A stretch of 64,000 nt of DNA from NCBI GenBank assembly GCA_015478945.1, contig JABUQX010078416.1, forward strand, positions 17,608 through 81,607, written 5' to 3'. Source of the DNA: Trachelipus rathkii. Its lineage: Eukaryota > Arthropoda > Malacostraca > Isopoda > Trachelipodidae. Positions 24,240 to 38,080 of the stretch are shown piece after piece. The notes below the pieces were generated by a model. That model was not told the DNA's origin and made no database searches. It was given only the letters and a program-made list of their open reading frames with translations. The position numbers and the translations under genes were made by a program. Positions within the stretch are counted from its first letter, which is position 1. Each line of letters starts with the position of its first letter.

Positions 24240-25090
24240 CTTTATTATATATATTTACTATATATTAATATTAATATATATATTATATATAAAAGTAAAA
24301 GGAGAAATATCTTTTTAGTCGGTAATTGATATAAAAAAAAAAAAATATTTTATATATTTAATATTATAACTATTATTAATACTTATAAATATCATATATA
24401 TATTTATTATAATCAATATATATTAATATATATATATATTAATATTATATCACATACTCTAATTACATTTACTATACATTACATAGTAAATGAAATACAA
24501 GTAAAATGTAATTATAATAAATATATATAAGTAACTTAATATAATTTATTATACTAATATATATTATGATTATAACTATTATATATTATTTATATATATA
24601 ATATATTATATTATATATTATATTAATATGATATATTTAATATTATAGATATATAGTATTATTATATAATATAATATTATTATATATATATATATAATAA
24701 TATATAATTTATATCATATATACTATAATATATTAATAATTTATATTATATACTATATTATTATTTAAATAATAATTAATTTTATTAATATATTATAATA
24801 ATATAATAATATTAATATATTATTATAGTATATATTTATATTTATTATATAATATTAATTAAGATATTAATATTTATAAATGTTATATAATATATATATA
24901 TTATATAAGTATTTATATATTATATATATATTAATTACTATATATATATAAATAATATTATTATAATAGTTGTATATACTAGTATTAGTATTATAGTATA
25001 TTAGTAATTTATATTAAATTGAGTATATAAGATAGTAATTATTTTATATAAAATAGATTATTTTTATAAATAAATATATTTCCTGTTTAA
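24240..25090. repeat. TA/TAAT-rich low-complexity block
   Basis: The longest simple-sequence block of the window: about 850 bp almost without G or C, except at 24296-24325 and around 24500. Confidence 0.85.
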
Positions 25091-28000
25091 AATATTATTA
25101 TGTTTTGTAAATATACATATAGCGGGACGATCATCTAACAATAAAAAGAAGGTACTTTTATTGGGGAAACCCTCCTAGGTAAAATATTACCTTATATTCA
25201 CCTAATAATCAATTATTGACGTTGTTTATATTATCTATTACATAAATAATACAGTAATGCCCAAGGTTCACTTTATTCTTATGGGTAAGTGAAAAGGAAT
25301 AACAAAAAAGTGGAGACCGTTTAACAAGGAACCACTAAACTACATATGATAATAAACGACATAAAGAGTAAATAATATAATATCGAGAATAAAAGTAGGT
25401 TGGAAAGTTGGGTAGAATATCATAATGTGAGAGAAATGATCTATTAATAATAGTATTTATGGAATTATTACTATAGATATTTTTGTTTTAAAATGTTATA
25501 GACTAAAGAGAGTCGTTTAAGAATTTAGACCTCACTTGTTGTCGGTAAGGGCGGAAGGTGTTTATTATTATATTGTGGGCCTTTAGTAGTTCCTTTTCTT
25601 CTATGTTGTCTGTTGACCACGCTAGTTGGGCTCTATTAAGTTGAATAGTTGATGTAATGGTTAATGTTACTTGTGTAGTGAAATTCACGTGCTCGATTCC
25701 TTGAGATTAATTCACTAGATAAGAGCCCCTTTTATTATGCGCTAAAGTTTTAATTAGGTATGTCTGTACCTATTTCCTATTTCTTATTGTCAAAATTTTC
25801 TGAGCTCTTGACAAAAAACTCTAACATATGTTTCACTTCGTCTCCTATCTATACCTTATGTAGTACGAGAGAATTAGTCAGATAACCCGAAGTAGGTTCA
25901 ATTAGTGCTTGTAAGTCAATTTATAAGAATGAATAGGAACCATAGTCGGATATTTTAAAATAATATCTATAAAATAACATGCGTGAAGGAAGTAAAATTC
26001 TACTCTCAGCACATAGAAAATTTACTCTAGGATTATGTAGGTGGGTGGTAGAAAATATATGACGTGAGGAGGGACATAGATTTGTGATAAGTATTGCTTA
26101 ATTCTCTCGCTGTGATCAAGTTGTCTGTGAAGCGCTATATGGAGTATGGTAGAATCAGTGTTCAAGATGCTCGCATACGCGTATTCATAACTCGGAATGG
26201 TTAAATAAATTAAAGGGAGGTGGTTCGTTATTTTTACTCGTATGACTGATCATGTCAAACACAGCTACCTCAAATAAACAAATTTTTTCTTTTCAAAAAC
26301 AATCACTGCTCAAGCTTCAAAGACCTTCCTTCCGTCCTTATTAATTTTTGCTAGGTTTCAGAAAGCTTTGCGGCTGTTAAGTAATCACAAGTCTTGAGTA
26401 TTTATTCCAAGCTAATAAAGGTTATTATGTAGATTTATATTTAATTACTTACTTAAAAAGTAAAATATTCTGAAAGGTTGGATAATTATGTATTCAAAAA
26501 GACAAAGACGCGTTTCACTGAGCCGTTTTCAAAGTGGTAGAATGTTTTAGAAGCCAATCTTCTAATTCTCCGTGCGTTTTTATAATGTGATTGGTCGCAA
26601 TGCACCATAATACGTGTAAGCGAGGAGGCAGGCACTAGCGGACACTGGTGGTTTGAGGAAAGGGGTCTATGAGTAGGCTAAAGTACCATTATATGCCCTG
26701 GCGAAGTCTTCGCATAAGAAAGTGATGGAGGAAATGCAATTAACAATTATCGAAATACAGGAACCGCGAAACCTAATATACGAACCAATTGGATTTTCTT
26801 TAATTCAATGATAGTACGCAAACCAGAATTTCGCTTTTGATATCCTAAAAACTATTCACGTAATGTGAGTGGTAGTTGTCTTATTTTTGTAGCAGAGCCG
26901 GTTTGATAGCCAACAAAGACCTTTGAAGATTCATGTGTTAGCTGCCGAGGCGCAATAAATGATAGCTTGTCATTCTCTAGGATCAGCAATGTGTTTTGCT
27001 AACAGTGATGGTCATATTGGTGCTCCATGTCTGTTTCTGTAATCTATTGTCCAAATTTCTTTTTATTGCTGAGATGAATGACGGTTAAAATTTCTGCCTT
27101 TTAGAGTCTATTTCAGTTCGTCATTGTTAGGTTTTCTATTTCATATAGAACATTTAAGAATTATATATTAAAATCCTCATGTTGACTCATTAACAGTGGG
27201 TTTCGAAGTGTCGAAATTTTGACTATTGTCTGCGGTGTGAGTTATCCTAGAGCTAAGTTTTTCCATTGCATCAACTTCCATTCTGCATGTAAGATCGCAT
27301 AAACATACGCAATCATTTTGTAAGAGAAGAGAGTGAGGAAGTGTTGAATAGGCTGGGGAATTATACGACATAAATCTGCCTCTGGCACAGTGTGAAAAGG
27401 CGAGTTTCTGTCAAATCTCTTGAACAGTCCTCTTGTACTTGTGCTAAGTTAAGTTACATAAGCAGAAGTGTAGAGACAACATTAATGCAGGAGCATTATA
27501 ATCATCTTTGCAACTAGAAAGAGTTCACTAGAAGAAATAACTTCCAATAAAGTCTATGTATCATTAGTAAATTCGCAAGAAAAGATTTCTGGAGCACATA
27601 AAATTTATGTGGCTATAAGTGTGACTGCTTTTTTTGGTTATCTTTTAAATCGCGGTCTACTATAGGCAGGGTATGGAGTCTTTGTCATTCCTATCCTAAA
27701 CGGTCCGTATCTATTCTCATACTCCTGTCAAGCTCCCATATTTAAACCTTTGCGTCTATATGTGTTCTTCGCAATGTTCTCAATAGAAGACATAACGTAG
27801 GCCTTCCCATTTACTTTCTTACATCATCCTCTCAAAGATTTGGTAATTTAGGAAACTTACTTTTACGTAAACGAAGTCTGAACTTATGTTGGGCGGTTAA
27901 TCGCTTTTACATGCACAAGTTTGGAGAATTGGAGTGTTTAAGCTCTATGATAGAATATCACCTAGAAGGATAGATGTATCCTAGTGCTAAATAGCATGTT

Positions 28001-28120
28001 ATAACCATCCCGCTATTCTCGTGCAAAATAAAGATCATAAAAAATAAAATTGCGATGGTGTCGGACCGGCGGTATGAGGGGACAATAAAATTTATATTGT
28101 GTATATGTCAGATGTTCTTT
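25091..28120. other. Moderately balanced unique region, no gene confirmed
   Basis: Base composition is less extreme than in the flanks, especially at 26500-27950. Short frames exist at 25503-25688 and 27177-27371, both on the minus strand. They have mixed composition but no domain and no paired splice sites that I could defend. Composition like this would suit intron or decayed-repeat sequence. Confidence 0.45.
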
Positions 28121-28760
28121 TATTTGTCTAACCCTTGCATATATATATATTAGTGGCGTAGTAATTATATATACTTTAGTATAATATATTAGTTATTGAT
28201 ATAATTGTTATTATATATATTTTTTTTAGAAAGGTACATGAGTTGATTAGTAGGTAAGTAGTGACAATGTTGGTGCTAAAATCTTTCAAAAAAGCAGTTA
28301 TAATATAAGTCAATATCATTAAATTTAGATAAAGATCCATGGGAAACGAAATACAGTAAGCACCATAGTCTGAATAAACACTATAGTCTTAAGTATATAT
28401 ATTACATATAAACTAATATGAAAAACTTTAATAACAAAGACTAATAAACTTAAAGTTTATACTATTTCATATACATTTATACATATACATTATGAATATA
28501 CTATATTTATGACTATTTATATTATATATATTATAGTTAATTAATATAATATATATATATAATGATATATAGTTTATATATAGGTATATATTATATTATA
28601 TATATATATTATTATAAAATATATAATATATTATATAATTAATAAATATTATAATACATATATATATATATAAATAGTTTATATATATTTAAAATATTAT
28701 ACTAGTATTAATATGTAATATATATATTATGTAATTAATGTAATAAATATTTAACATGAG
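28121..28760. repeat. TA-rich blocks with a short unique middle
   Basis: TA-rich at 28138-28220 and 28500-28745. The middle is AT-rich unique sequence containing a local near-repeat, CACCATAGTCTGAATAAACA followed by CACTATAGTCT, at about 28360-28390. Confidence 0.6.
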
Positions 28761-31348
28761 AAAGTTAATATTTTATTTTAATTTAAACAACATTACTTTT
28801 ATATTGTTATATAACAAGAAATACTTCGTCATACTACTTTCGATATATACCAATGTTCCACTTTTAAATTTTATATATTATATCGATCAATACAATACTA
28901 TATACATGTACCCCTGATTATAGAGCGTATCGATAAGAGCTCAGTGTAAGTATTTAATTCATATCTCTACATTAATATAAGGGGTATATAATAAAATTGT
29001 ATTTCACGAGTTTTTGGGAATTTTAAAAATATTTTATCGTGTATTATAAAAAAAAGATACTAATTTATAAAATAATACTTCGCGTTTTTATATCAATATT
29101 ATCACGGTTGAATAATGAAAGTTCTTAGAAGTAAAAAATTGGTTAGGATAGATATTATTTAACAAATGAGTTGTAAAATAATATAAAATAATATGTACTT
29201 CATAATTATAAATAAGAATTGAAAAATAGCAGTCACTTTTTAGGTAAAATAATGTGTTTTATATTGAATGAATATTTGGATATTTAAAAATTAATATGAT
29301 ATACAAAAGGTGAGTAAATTGCTTATATTGAAGAAGGGAGGTAATACTATAAGTTTAGTTATTTATTATTGGGGTATTATTATACTATAAGTATTACAAG
29401 GGGTAGTACCTTGTAAATAATAAATTTATAAGAATTATATTTATAATATATTGGATAAAATAGAAATCTTATTACCAAATTATGATTATTCATCTTATTG
29501 TTTTAAATTATTTATTAAATGAGAATTATTAATTATTGCAAATAAAAAAGAGTAGGTATGCCTACAGTCTAGCTTCAGTACATAATTATATGGACATAAA
29601 AGAAAGGTAAAATTAATAGATTTTTTTATTTTTAGGCGTGTATTATATAAAGAATAAATAATGTATTATTAATGTTTATACTGAAGGTAAATCGTCGATA
29701 GGACAAATTGAAAAAAAAGTATATATAATAATGTTAAACACGGGATAATATAAAGATACTACAAATAATGTGGTTCTTCATTATGATTGATTAGGTGATA
29801 TTACGGGTCTCAGGAATGATTCGTTGTATAGTGTGGCCCTGAAGGAAATATGCTGTATAGAGAATTAAGATGATGGGTAAAATAGAATAAAATTTCATAA
29901 TAAATAGGGCTTTCAAAGTATAATTATTTAGGTACCAGTTAAAATACTTAGTGGGTGGATGAGAAAGTAGGTAAAATAAAACTATTTACTCATTAATTTT
30001 AATATTATATAATTGATTTTTTATTTTGTTATATAAAGTCCTATCCCTACCCTTTCTAAATAAGATACATATACACGGCCGCCCCCTCTGGGGAAAATGT
30101 ATAAGGCGTATATATAGCTCTAAAATTTTTATTATCTATAACGCAATTTTTATAGTGAGAAGATTATTAGTGTGAGGGACTGTGAAGTTTTTGTTTAAAT
30201 AGATTAATATTGATTTTACTCTGGGCAATGTAAATATATGTATGACAATGCTCCATATTAAGCGTTCGTTTCAATTGCATTTAAACACAGTTAAAGCTTC
30301 GCTACTTATAACAAATATCTCACCATTATTATTATTTATTATTATTTATGTATTAATATATTCATCAGTTAAGGGAGAGTTATGTATTATTAATAGCATA
30401 TTGATATAATGATTATATTGATTCATTTGATTGGAAATGGTCAACGTTCAAAAGATTTCAGTTAGGTTTTATTATTTATTAATTTTATCTATTGTTATTG
30501 AGTTGCTGAGTTAGTTATTTATTATATTATTTATTTTTGTTAAAGATTATTGTATGTTTTTTGTTTATATTTTTATTGTACTTTCTAATATTCGGCTGCG
30601 CTAAAATACAATTAATATTATCAACCTCTTTAATGGTTTTCAACTAGCGTATAAAGTTTGTGGGGTAAGTACGGAATATGTGCCTTTAGCACTCATAGCT
30701 TCCTAACACAATATCTTAATACTATTGGTATGAACTAATATCTTACTTTTGCTTTTTCACAGAATCCTTCTTTCTCATATAATCTTTTTTCTTTTTTCTC
30801 TCTAATAATCTTTAAATTTTTAGAAATTACACTTCCTCGATTATATACACTAACAGAGAGAAACCATACTTTTTATCCTCTTTTCATGGTATTGTGTATT
30901 TCAAATATAAAGGTGGTAAATTGAGTTTATGATAACCTCATATAGTCTGTTTTAATATTATGTGTGTAATATATGTTTTTATTGAAATTGAAACTGTGGC
31001 TTTTTCAATTAGTTTAATGATGGTTATATACATGTGCTTAATCTCTTTAACATGTGCAATTTTATCTTCACTTTCCTATAACACGTCCACGACAGTGGAT
31101 AAAATCAAATGGGGACGTCTGGGCCCTGATTTATATCCCTTTAATGCTCAACACAAAAAAATAAGATTTATTAATCACTAAGAGTTATTTAACACCCGCG
31201 CCTCACTAATTAAGATATACTGGTGTAAGAACGCCGTTTTTTAAACTCACTCTGGTAAAGGAAGTAGATATTATTTTGGCGCATGAAGATCTGCCAATAT
31301 ATTATAATCTTCAGTATAGCCACAGATATATCAACAAATTCCTTTTCG
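28761..31348. other. AT-rich unique region, no gene seen
   Basis: Long A/T runs and ATT/TAT steps, with one GC patch at 30070-30115 (GGCCGCCCCC). The 73-codon frame at 30960-31181 has no recognisable feature. Confidence 0.5.
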
Positions 31349-31397
31349 TTTTTTTTTTTTTTTTTCTTTTATTATTTATTTTTTTTTTTTTTTTTTT
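31349..31397 (-). repeat. Poly-T tract (A-rich tail of a minus-strand sequence?)
   Basis: T17 at 31349-31365 and T19 at 31379-31397, separated by a short T-rich linker. On the minus strand this is an A-rich tract beginning about 65 bp downstream of the end of the open frame at 31462-31785. Confidence 0.7.
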
Positions 31398-31461
31398 ATT
31401 TATTATTTTATATTTTTGTTTTTTTTGTTAGGTTCAAGTTCTACCTATTTTTCTCACTACC

Positions 31462-31785
31462 TCAAAAAGGGGTTTCCTTCTTTGTGACATTAAGAGGTGC
31501 TTGCGCTTTTTTCACATGAAATGTCTGCCCCTTAGCATCAGAGAACACTTTATGCTTGCCCTGAAAGGGTGGCTCTATACGGATAACACAAGTGGAAACT
31601 GGACAAGGTCTTTTTTCTGTCATTGGCAAGTGGGTAAGTCTTGTTATATATTTTTGATTTAATATAAGATCAGACAATGGAGATGAATTAAAAATGAGAC
31701 GACCAGAAATTCCAATAACACATAGAATAAATAAGAAAAATATAAAGATAACAGAATTCGTAATGGATTCATCATTTAGATATAA
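31462..31785 (-). pseudogene. Unidentified 107-codon open stretch with downstream A-rich tract
   Basis: On the minus strand the frame is open from 31785 (stop just upstream at 31786-31788) to a TGA at 31462-31464. The first in-frame ATG comes only about halfway along. The N-terminal part contains a hydrophobic run of about 18 residues with F, I, L and V (31690-31750), which could be a membrane segment. The C-terminal 60 residues are balanced and rich in K, T, P and C, for example PCPVSTCVIRIEPPFQGKH. After the stop come a GAGGTAGTGAG sequence, which would suit a splice donor if one T of the preceding T5 is an error, and then the A-rich tract. It could be an exon or the 3' end of a retroposed sequence. 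I do not recognise the protein. Confidence 0.25.
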
Positions 31786-32609
31786 TTATGATTCCTAAAT
31801 TTATGACACTTCTTTCTCAAAAATTAAACTATACTTTCGTGAGTGTAATAACCACTGACTCATAATTTTTTCACAATTTTATTTATATATCAAATTGAAC
31901 TTTTCTAACTTAAACTTATTTTTATAGTTATTAATACTATAATTAATTTAATGATGATTGAATACTAACGGAATTTATACTTATTATAACCGGAATAATA
32001 ATATAAAATAATGTTGTGGAAATGACCACTCAATAAAAATAAATAGATAGATAAACATGTTAGGCATAATTAAATCATATATAGATATATATATCTTTTC
32101 TTTTGGGATAAACTGATGTTCCCTTTTGCGAGACTCATGTAAAAGAATATCTTTTATCTGAAAAGGACAAAAATATTAAATTCAATGTAACAGTATATTT
32201 AGCTTAAAAAAATGTCAATCTTTTATCAAGTATAAGGTTAATATAAAATGTACAATATTAGTTATTATAAAAACAAAAAATACAAAATAAATTTCTGAAC
32301 ACACATAAAGTTTATCTAACTTTTTCTATGTCAAAATAATTCTGTAAATTATAAGGTACATTAGTCCATATATGATCCAGTGTCGAAGTCCATAATTAGA
32401 TGATCTTGTGAGAGATTAATATAATTTTGTAAAAGGTAACAATTTTAAAGTTTAATTTAAGCATATATATATATAACAGAAAGTATTTTAAATTAAGAGA
32501 TATACGATTATAATAATTAATTAATAGGAATTAAAATAAAGTATATCAATAATGAATAATAATCATTATTCGATCTTAATATATAATATCAAGAAATAAC
32601 TGAAATATT
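31786..32609. other. AT-rich unique sequence, no gene seen
   Basis: A-rich on the plus strand with TA patches at 32080-32095 and 32463-32475. I see no coding or repeat signal. Confidence 0.55.
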
Positions 32610-32840
32610 TTCGTATCTCCATATAATAATAATAAATATAATAAATAATAATGAATAATAATACTAATAATAATAATATAATAATAATTATTAATAATAA
32701 TATTAATAATAATAATAATTTATATAATATTGTAATAATAATAAGTTAATAATGAAATAATAATATAATACTAATATATATACATAAATATATAATACTT
32801 ATTAGTATAGATAATAATAAATAAATAGATAATAAATAAT
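32610..32840 (+). repeat. (AAT)n imperfect microsatellite
   Basis: AAT/ATA trinucleotide steps dominate for more than 200 bp with interruptions, and the strand is strongly A-rich. AAT-like text continues more weakly to about 33780. Confidence 0.85.
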
Positions 32841-35800
32841 TAAATAAGTGAATAATAATAACTAATATCATTTTACAAAATGCTAAACTCATATTAATTA
32901 AGGTAAATTATATATCATACATTTGTATATATTAAAACGAGCTATTAAAATTTATATAATAAAAAAGAATAAATATAGTAATCGAAAAAGTTAAAATCAA
33001 ATTTTATACTTAAGTATAATTAATTTTATATAAAATACAATTAACAATTATATTTTGAGAACCAGTAATCACAACTCTTAATCTATAAAAAAATTATAAT
33101 TTTATCACAATTATATCATTTATAATAAAAAATTCTCAGAATATTATAATTATTAATAGATTAATAATATTACTTTAATTATTTTAATGTATAAAAATTA
33201 TTTGAAGAATTTATATAAATATTAATTAGAACCACTAAATAAGTTTTAGAATGAGCATCAATAATAAATAATAGAAGTAATAAAAATATTAATATAAAAA
33301 TAAGATTAATTTTAATAATAAATTTTCAAATGTTGATATATTGCATATAAATTTGTACTACGAATCAAATCTTTTCAAAAATATACAATAAATTATATAT
33401 AAGTAATATTTTAAGTGCATTAGAATTTAGACCTATTAATAAAAAGGGAAAGATAAAAATAGTAATAATTAAAATACGCAGCGTGTATGAGTATTATCAT
33501 CAAAGGTTCGGAGATGAGTATCCATCATGCTCTATTTCCGAAGTTCGACGACGTAAATATTGTGGGCAACTCTCGTACCCGAAAATTCTTTCACATATAA
33601 TATAATTAAGTTAATCTTTACTAATATAAATATTGTATATTCTTAATTAATAATACATATTATTAATAATATAAATAATATATAATAATGAAGACACATT
33701 AAATAGCACATAAATCTTTAAAATAGCAATATAATAAATAATCTAAAAATATAAATAAATAATAAATAATAATAAAATATGTATATAAATATTATTATGA
33801 AATACAGAATGAAATTATATTCGATATATTGAGAAGATACCTTTATCTTATTAATATGAATTATAAAAAAAAAAAATGTTTCAACAATGATTAATAGAAG
33901 TTCTCAGAATTATTTAATATCACATATTTTTTTGATCAATCGGCATTTTAGCTTCTCTATTTTTCATATATATATATATGATCCTAAATTACGACAACCA
34001 CACCATTAGGCAGGAGACAGTATCAAAAATAATAACATCCAAATTAATTATATAATATTATTTTAGAAAAATAATTCACATAGGATAAATAAATTGAATA
34101 TATATTTTTTATAAACTCAATAATTAATTATTATTAATAGTAAAGATTTAGAAATTGCATAAAAATCAATTATAAAATATGGTAATTAGAATTAATTAAA
34201 AATAATAAAGTAAAATAAAATTAAATGTTAAATAGAATTGACAATGAAATAAAATTAATAACAAAGGAAGTAGTTACAAACACATATTGGATGAGTACGT
34301 AATAACATATTATCTAATTTAATATCAAAATGATTAATAAAGCGCCTATGTATACTTGTGCAGATAGGTTTTGATGGAAGTCCTCAGTTTATTCCGGAGA
34401 TTGTTTTATGGTTATTTGTTATTGAGGAAAACTTTTTTTTATCATTTATATGACCTAAAAAATTAAATTATATTAATATATTGACTAAACTAATTAATTT
34501 TTGTTCTGTGCATGGTGTAGTGACCTGATGTGTATAATGCCGTTGTGACAAAAAGAAAGTCTTAAGAATTTTGGCCCATTTTAAGGGTCGTAGGAGATAC
34601 TTTTTTAAATTAAAGATATTACTTCAGTGGTTCTTGTCTTTCATCTCGGCCAATATAAAATTCCCCTCTATTTCTCTTTTCTCTCTTTATGGCACTAATT
34701 TACATTTAAGTTTTGAAAGATTCTTAATATTTCCTTTTCTGTCGTTCTATATATTGATTGAAGTGAAAACAAAGTATAACGGAAAAGGTCGAAAGTCAGT
34801 AGATGCAATAAAACAGATAAAAAACGGTGGCTGATTTTGTGTGGGCTGTCACGATTCGTCGAAGAAAAGATGCGCCTATCATTAATTATCTGATCTAATG
34901 GTTGTTAAGAGTTTTTATTGTATATAAGTTGGTTCTTCTTTGTTAATTTCTCTTGCTAAAGCTCGTATAGTTAGAGAACGTTGTAAATCAATAATTGAAT
35001 ACCGATCAATTAACATACACAGATTAAGAATGCTAAGTATTAATAATTATGGGCCCGGAAAAATTTCCATTAATATACATTTTTATAATAAATATAGTGA
35101 GATATTTATTAGCTTTAACATATAGTTTTAATATATTTTTAGCATAGATGTATATATATATAGTCATAAAATAAATGTTTGTTTCTTAATAAATATTAAA
35201 AATATTATATTATTTAATTATATAAATAATATATATTATAATATAATATTTAATAATTATTAATAATTTTTAAATGTATAATAAATAAAATGGTGCTATC
35301 CAATTACCATAGATACAATATATAAATAATAATAAGATAACATAAATAAATAAGTCAACATAACAATGAACTAAATATACCAAATGAAAATAAAGTAAAA
35401 AATAAGTCCACAGCCATTAATAATTGAATGAGATGCTGAGCAACGCTTCACCCTAACTATACTCGACTAATGTACTAGCTAACTACCTTATAGTAACCTC
35501 GTGAGTATACACTATACTAAGAATATCATCTGCGAATCCGCTGATATTTAAGAGAAGAGTTATATATATTAATAATAATTAGGGTGAAGAGTTGAGGATA
35601 GACTCATAAATGTATGAGTGAATTGAGATTAAGTAAATGAGATTAATTATAAATACTTATGAGCGAAAAAAAAAATAAGAGAAGAAGAATATTTACTGAA
35701 TAAAATTGGTTTAAAAAAATATAAAAACAAAATAAGAATTCAATTTGCTAAATGTTTCCTATATGAAAGAAGATAATTAATTAATAAATAAATCAAGCAG

Positions 35801-37380
35801 TAACAAGAAGAATAATAATAAATATAAATACATTTCCTAAGTTAAAATTTCATTTAGTTTATTTAGATTTATTTAATATTAATATTATTTAATAATTTTA
35901 TATTAATTTTTTTTTAAATATATTATAATTTATTAAAAATAATTAAACATTTGATAACAGAATACAATTAATTTTAAAATATCTGGGCTCCAAATATAAA
36001 TGTTCTTTAAACAAAGACGTCAATTAATATGATTAAAATCTATCGTTATTAAGGTTTCCCCCGGGTATCTTAGGTATCCTCATTCTTATTAATTAAGTAA
36101 TTCATTGGGATGTGTGTTATTCATAGTTTATATTACCTTATTATTCGCCTCGATTGCAAAGTCGAATATCTATCTCATTAATATTCACTATTATATAAAT
36201 TTTTTTTATTCTAATCTTTAATAATTTGTAATTTATTTTTATTATTTTATTATTTTCATTATAAATTCTTGCCATGTCATGTAAATAAAAATGATTTATC
36301 TACCGTTCTTATTATTATTATTATTATTATTATTATCTCAATTACATTAATTATTATCATAGTATAACTATTATTAGATTATTATTATCATTGAAAATCT
36401 CTTGTATTCCATCTTACATAATAATATAAATATACTTAATTTAAATTTTTAATGTAATATTTATCTATTTATTATGTTTTTGTTCTTTCTACAAGTGTTG
36501 TGACAGGATTCTATGTCTCTATTTGTCGATGTTAGTCGTTCTTAATATATTTTACTTTTTTTAAGATTAAATGCTGAAATAAGATTTACGAAACTGGTAA
36601 GTTGAGTCTTGTTTCACTCTCTGTGCCTCCTATCTAAAATCATTCTTATAAGAAAATAAATAAGACTCATACTATTTCTAAATATAATATAATATAATAT
36701 AATTAGTTTTGAAAAGTAATTTTCTAATAATGAAAGGTTAGTTAATATTAGGGTATTAACAAACTTATTTCAGGCTAGTTATATATAATAAAAATTATGA
36801 ATTTTTGAATAATACTATTTATTCTCATGAAATTATTATTTCTATTTTTAATACTATTATTTGGCCCTACTTTTTTAAAAGTAACTTGACAGCAATTGCT
36901 TCACACCCTTATTATAAATTATATATAATATCTTAATAATAATTATTTAATATTAATAATAGTTTAATAATTTTATATTTAATATAAAATTATTATTAAA
37001 TATATATTAATATTAATATTTATATTATATATATAATTAATTAATATATTACTTTTAATTTAAATTATTTTTAATAATTGTAATATATATTATATTAATC
37101 TGCTTTTATATATTTACTGTATGGATTATACTTATTAATCTCAGTCATACGAGCATTTTCTTTAAAAAATATGAGAAAATTTCGACGATTTAATTATTTA
37201 ATAAAGTAGTATTTTTTTTATTAAAACTCACAAAATAGAATAATATTAAGAATAAATAATTTCTTTAAAACCATGGAAATGTACATAATTTTTTCCTTTC
37301 TTATTTTCATTAAAACTGTAATAAATTGTTATTGTGTCATAAAAATAAAATATTATTAAATAATAAAAATTAAATTATAG
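32841..37380. other. Very AT-rich region, no gene seen
   Basis: Low-complexity AT sequence with AAT- and TTA-like stretches. Less simple patches are at 33480-33590, 34330-34430, 34560-34870 and 36040-36170. The frame at 34571-34834 (87 codons) encodes an F/L/S-rich product without motif. An almost pure (TTA)n run of 28 bases lies at 36309-36336. Confidence 0.5.
36309..36336 (+). repeat. (TTA)9 microsatellite
   Basis: Twenty-eight bases of uninterrupted TTA repeat. It is the cleanest trinucleotide microsatellite in the window. Confidence 0.95.
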
Positions 37381-37790
37381 TATTAATTATATATAATATT
37401 AAAATTAATTAATAATATAATTATATATATATTTATAAGTATATATATTAATAAATAATATAATAAATAATATATATATATTATTAATAAAATATATAAT
37501 TATAATATATATTAATATATTAATAATTATATATATATTAATATTATAATTTATATTGAATAATATATAATAAATATTAATATATAATATATATAATAAA
37601 TATAATATATACTATTATAATAATATAATATATTTTTAGATAGTTTAAATAATTTTTATATAATTATATAATGTTTTTATATATTATTAATATTTTACGA
37701 TATTAATATATATATATATAAATATTATTAAATAATATAATAATATAAATTTTGAATATTATTTGATATTTTTATCTTAATATATTATTT
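37381..37790. repeat. TA/TAAT-rich low-complexity block
   Basis: Almost no G or C for 400 bp. It ends at a short GC patch with a GGGCC-CTTC-GGCCC hairpin at 37811-37824. Confidence 0.85.
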
Positions 37791-37948
37791 TTTTTATGAT
37801 CTCTTTGGTTGGGCCCTTCGGCCCCCCCTCTATATTAAAATATTATTATAAATAACACCTCTGTTATATTCAATCTCTGTGATCATAAAATGATATTATT
37901 AAATATATTATATATACCCTTAAAGAGCTGAGGGAAAGTTTAAAAAAA

Positions 37949-38080
37949 TTTTTTTTAACTAAAGGAAATACCCAAGGGTATAAATAACGCAAAAGATGGC
38001 AGGAGTCTGGGTCGCTCGGCCTCCCGGTACCTCTAACTACACGGTGGGACAGACGGGGGGGACGATGGAACCCCCCTGCA
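37949..38080 (-). repeat. REP-A copy 3, minus strand, with A-tail
   Basis: Read on the minus strand it shows, in order, an AGAGGTACCGGGAGGCC block, CAGACTCCTGCCATC, TTGCGTTATTTA, TTGGGTATTTCCTTTAGTTA and then A8. Copy 2 has AGAGTTCCCGGAAGGCC, CGACTCCTGCCATC, TGCGTATTCTTTA, TTGGGTACTTCTTAGTTA and A13 in the same order. The 5' part beyond 38080 does not align well, so the copy looks 5'-truncated, as retroposed copies often are. Confidence 0.65.

Noticed and set aside
31283..31519. Plus-strand 78-codon frame rich in F
   Set aside because: It is mostly the translation of the T17/T19 tracts.
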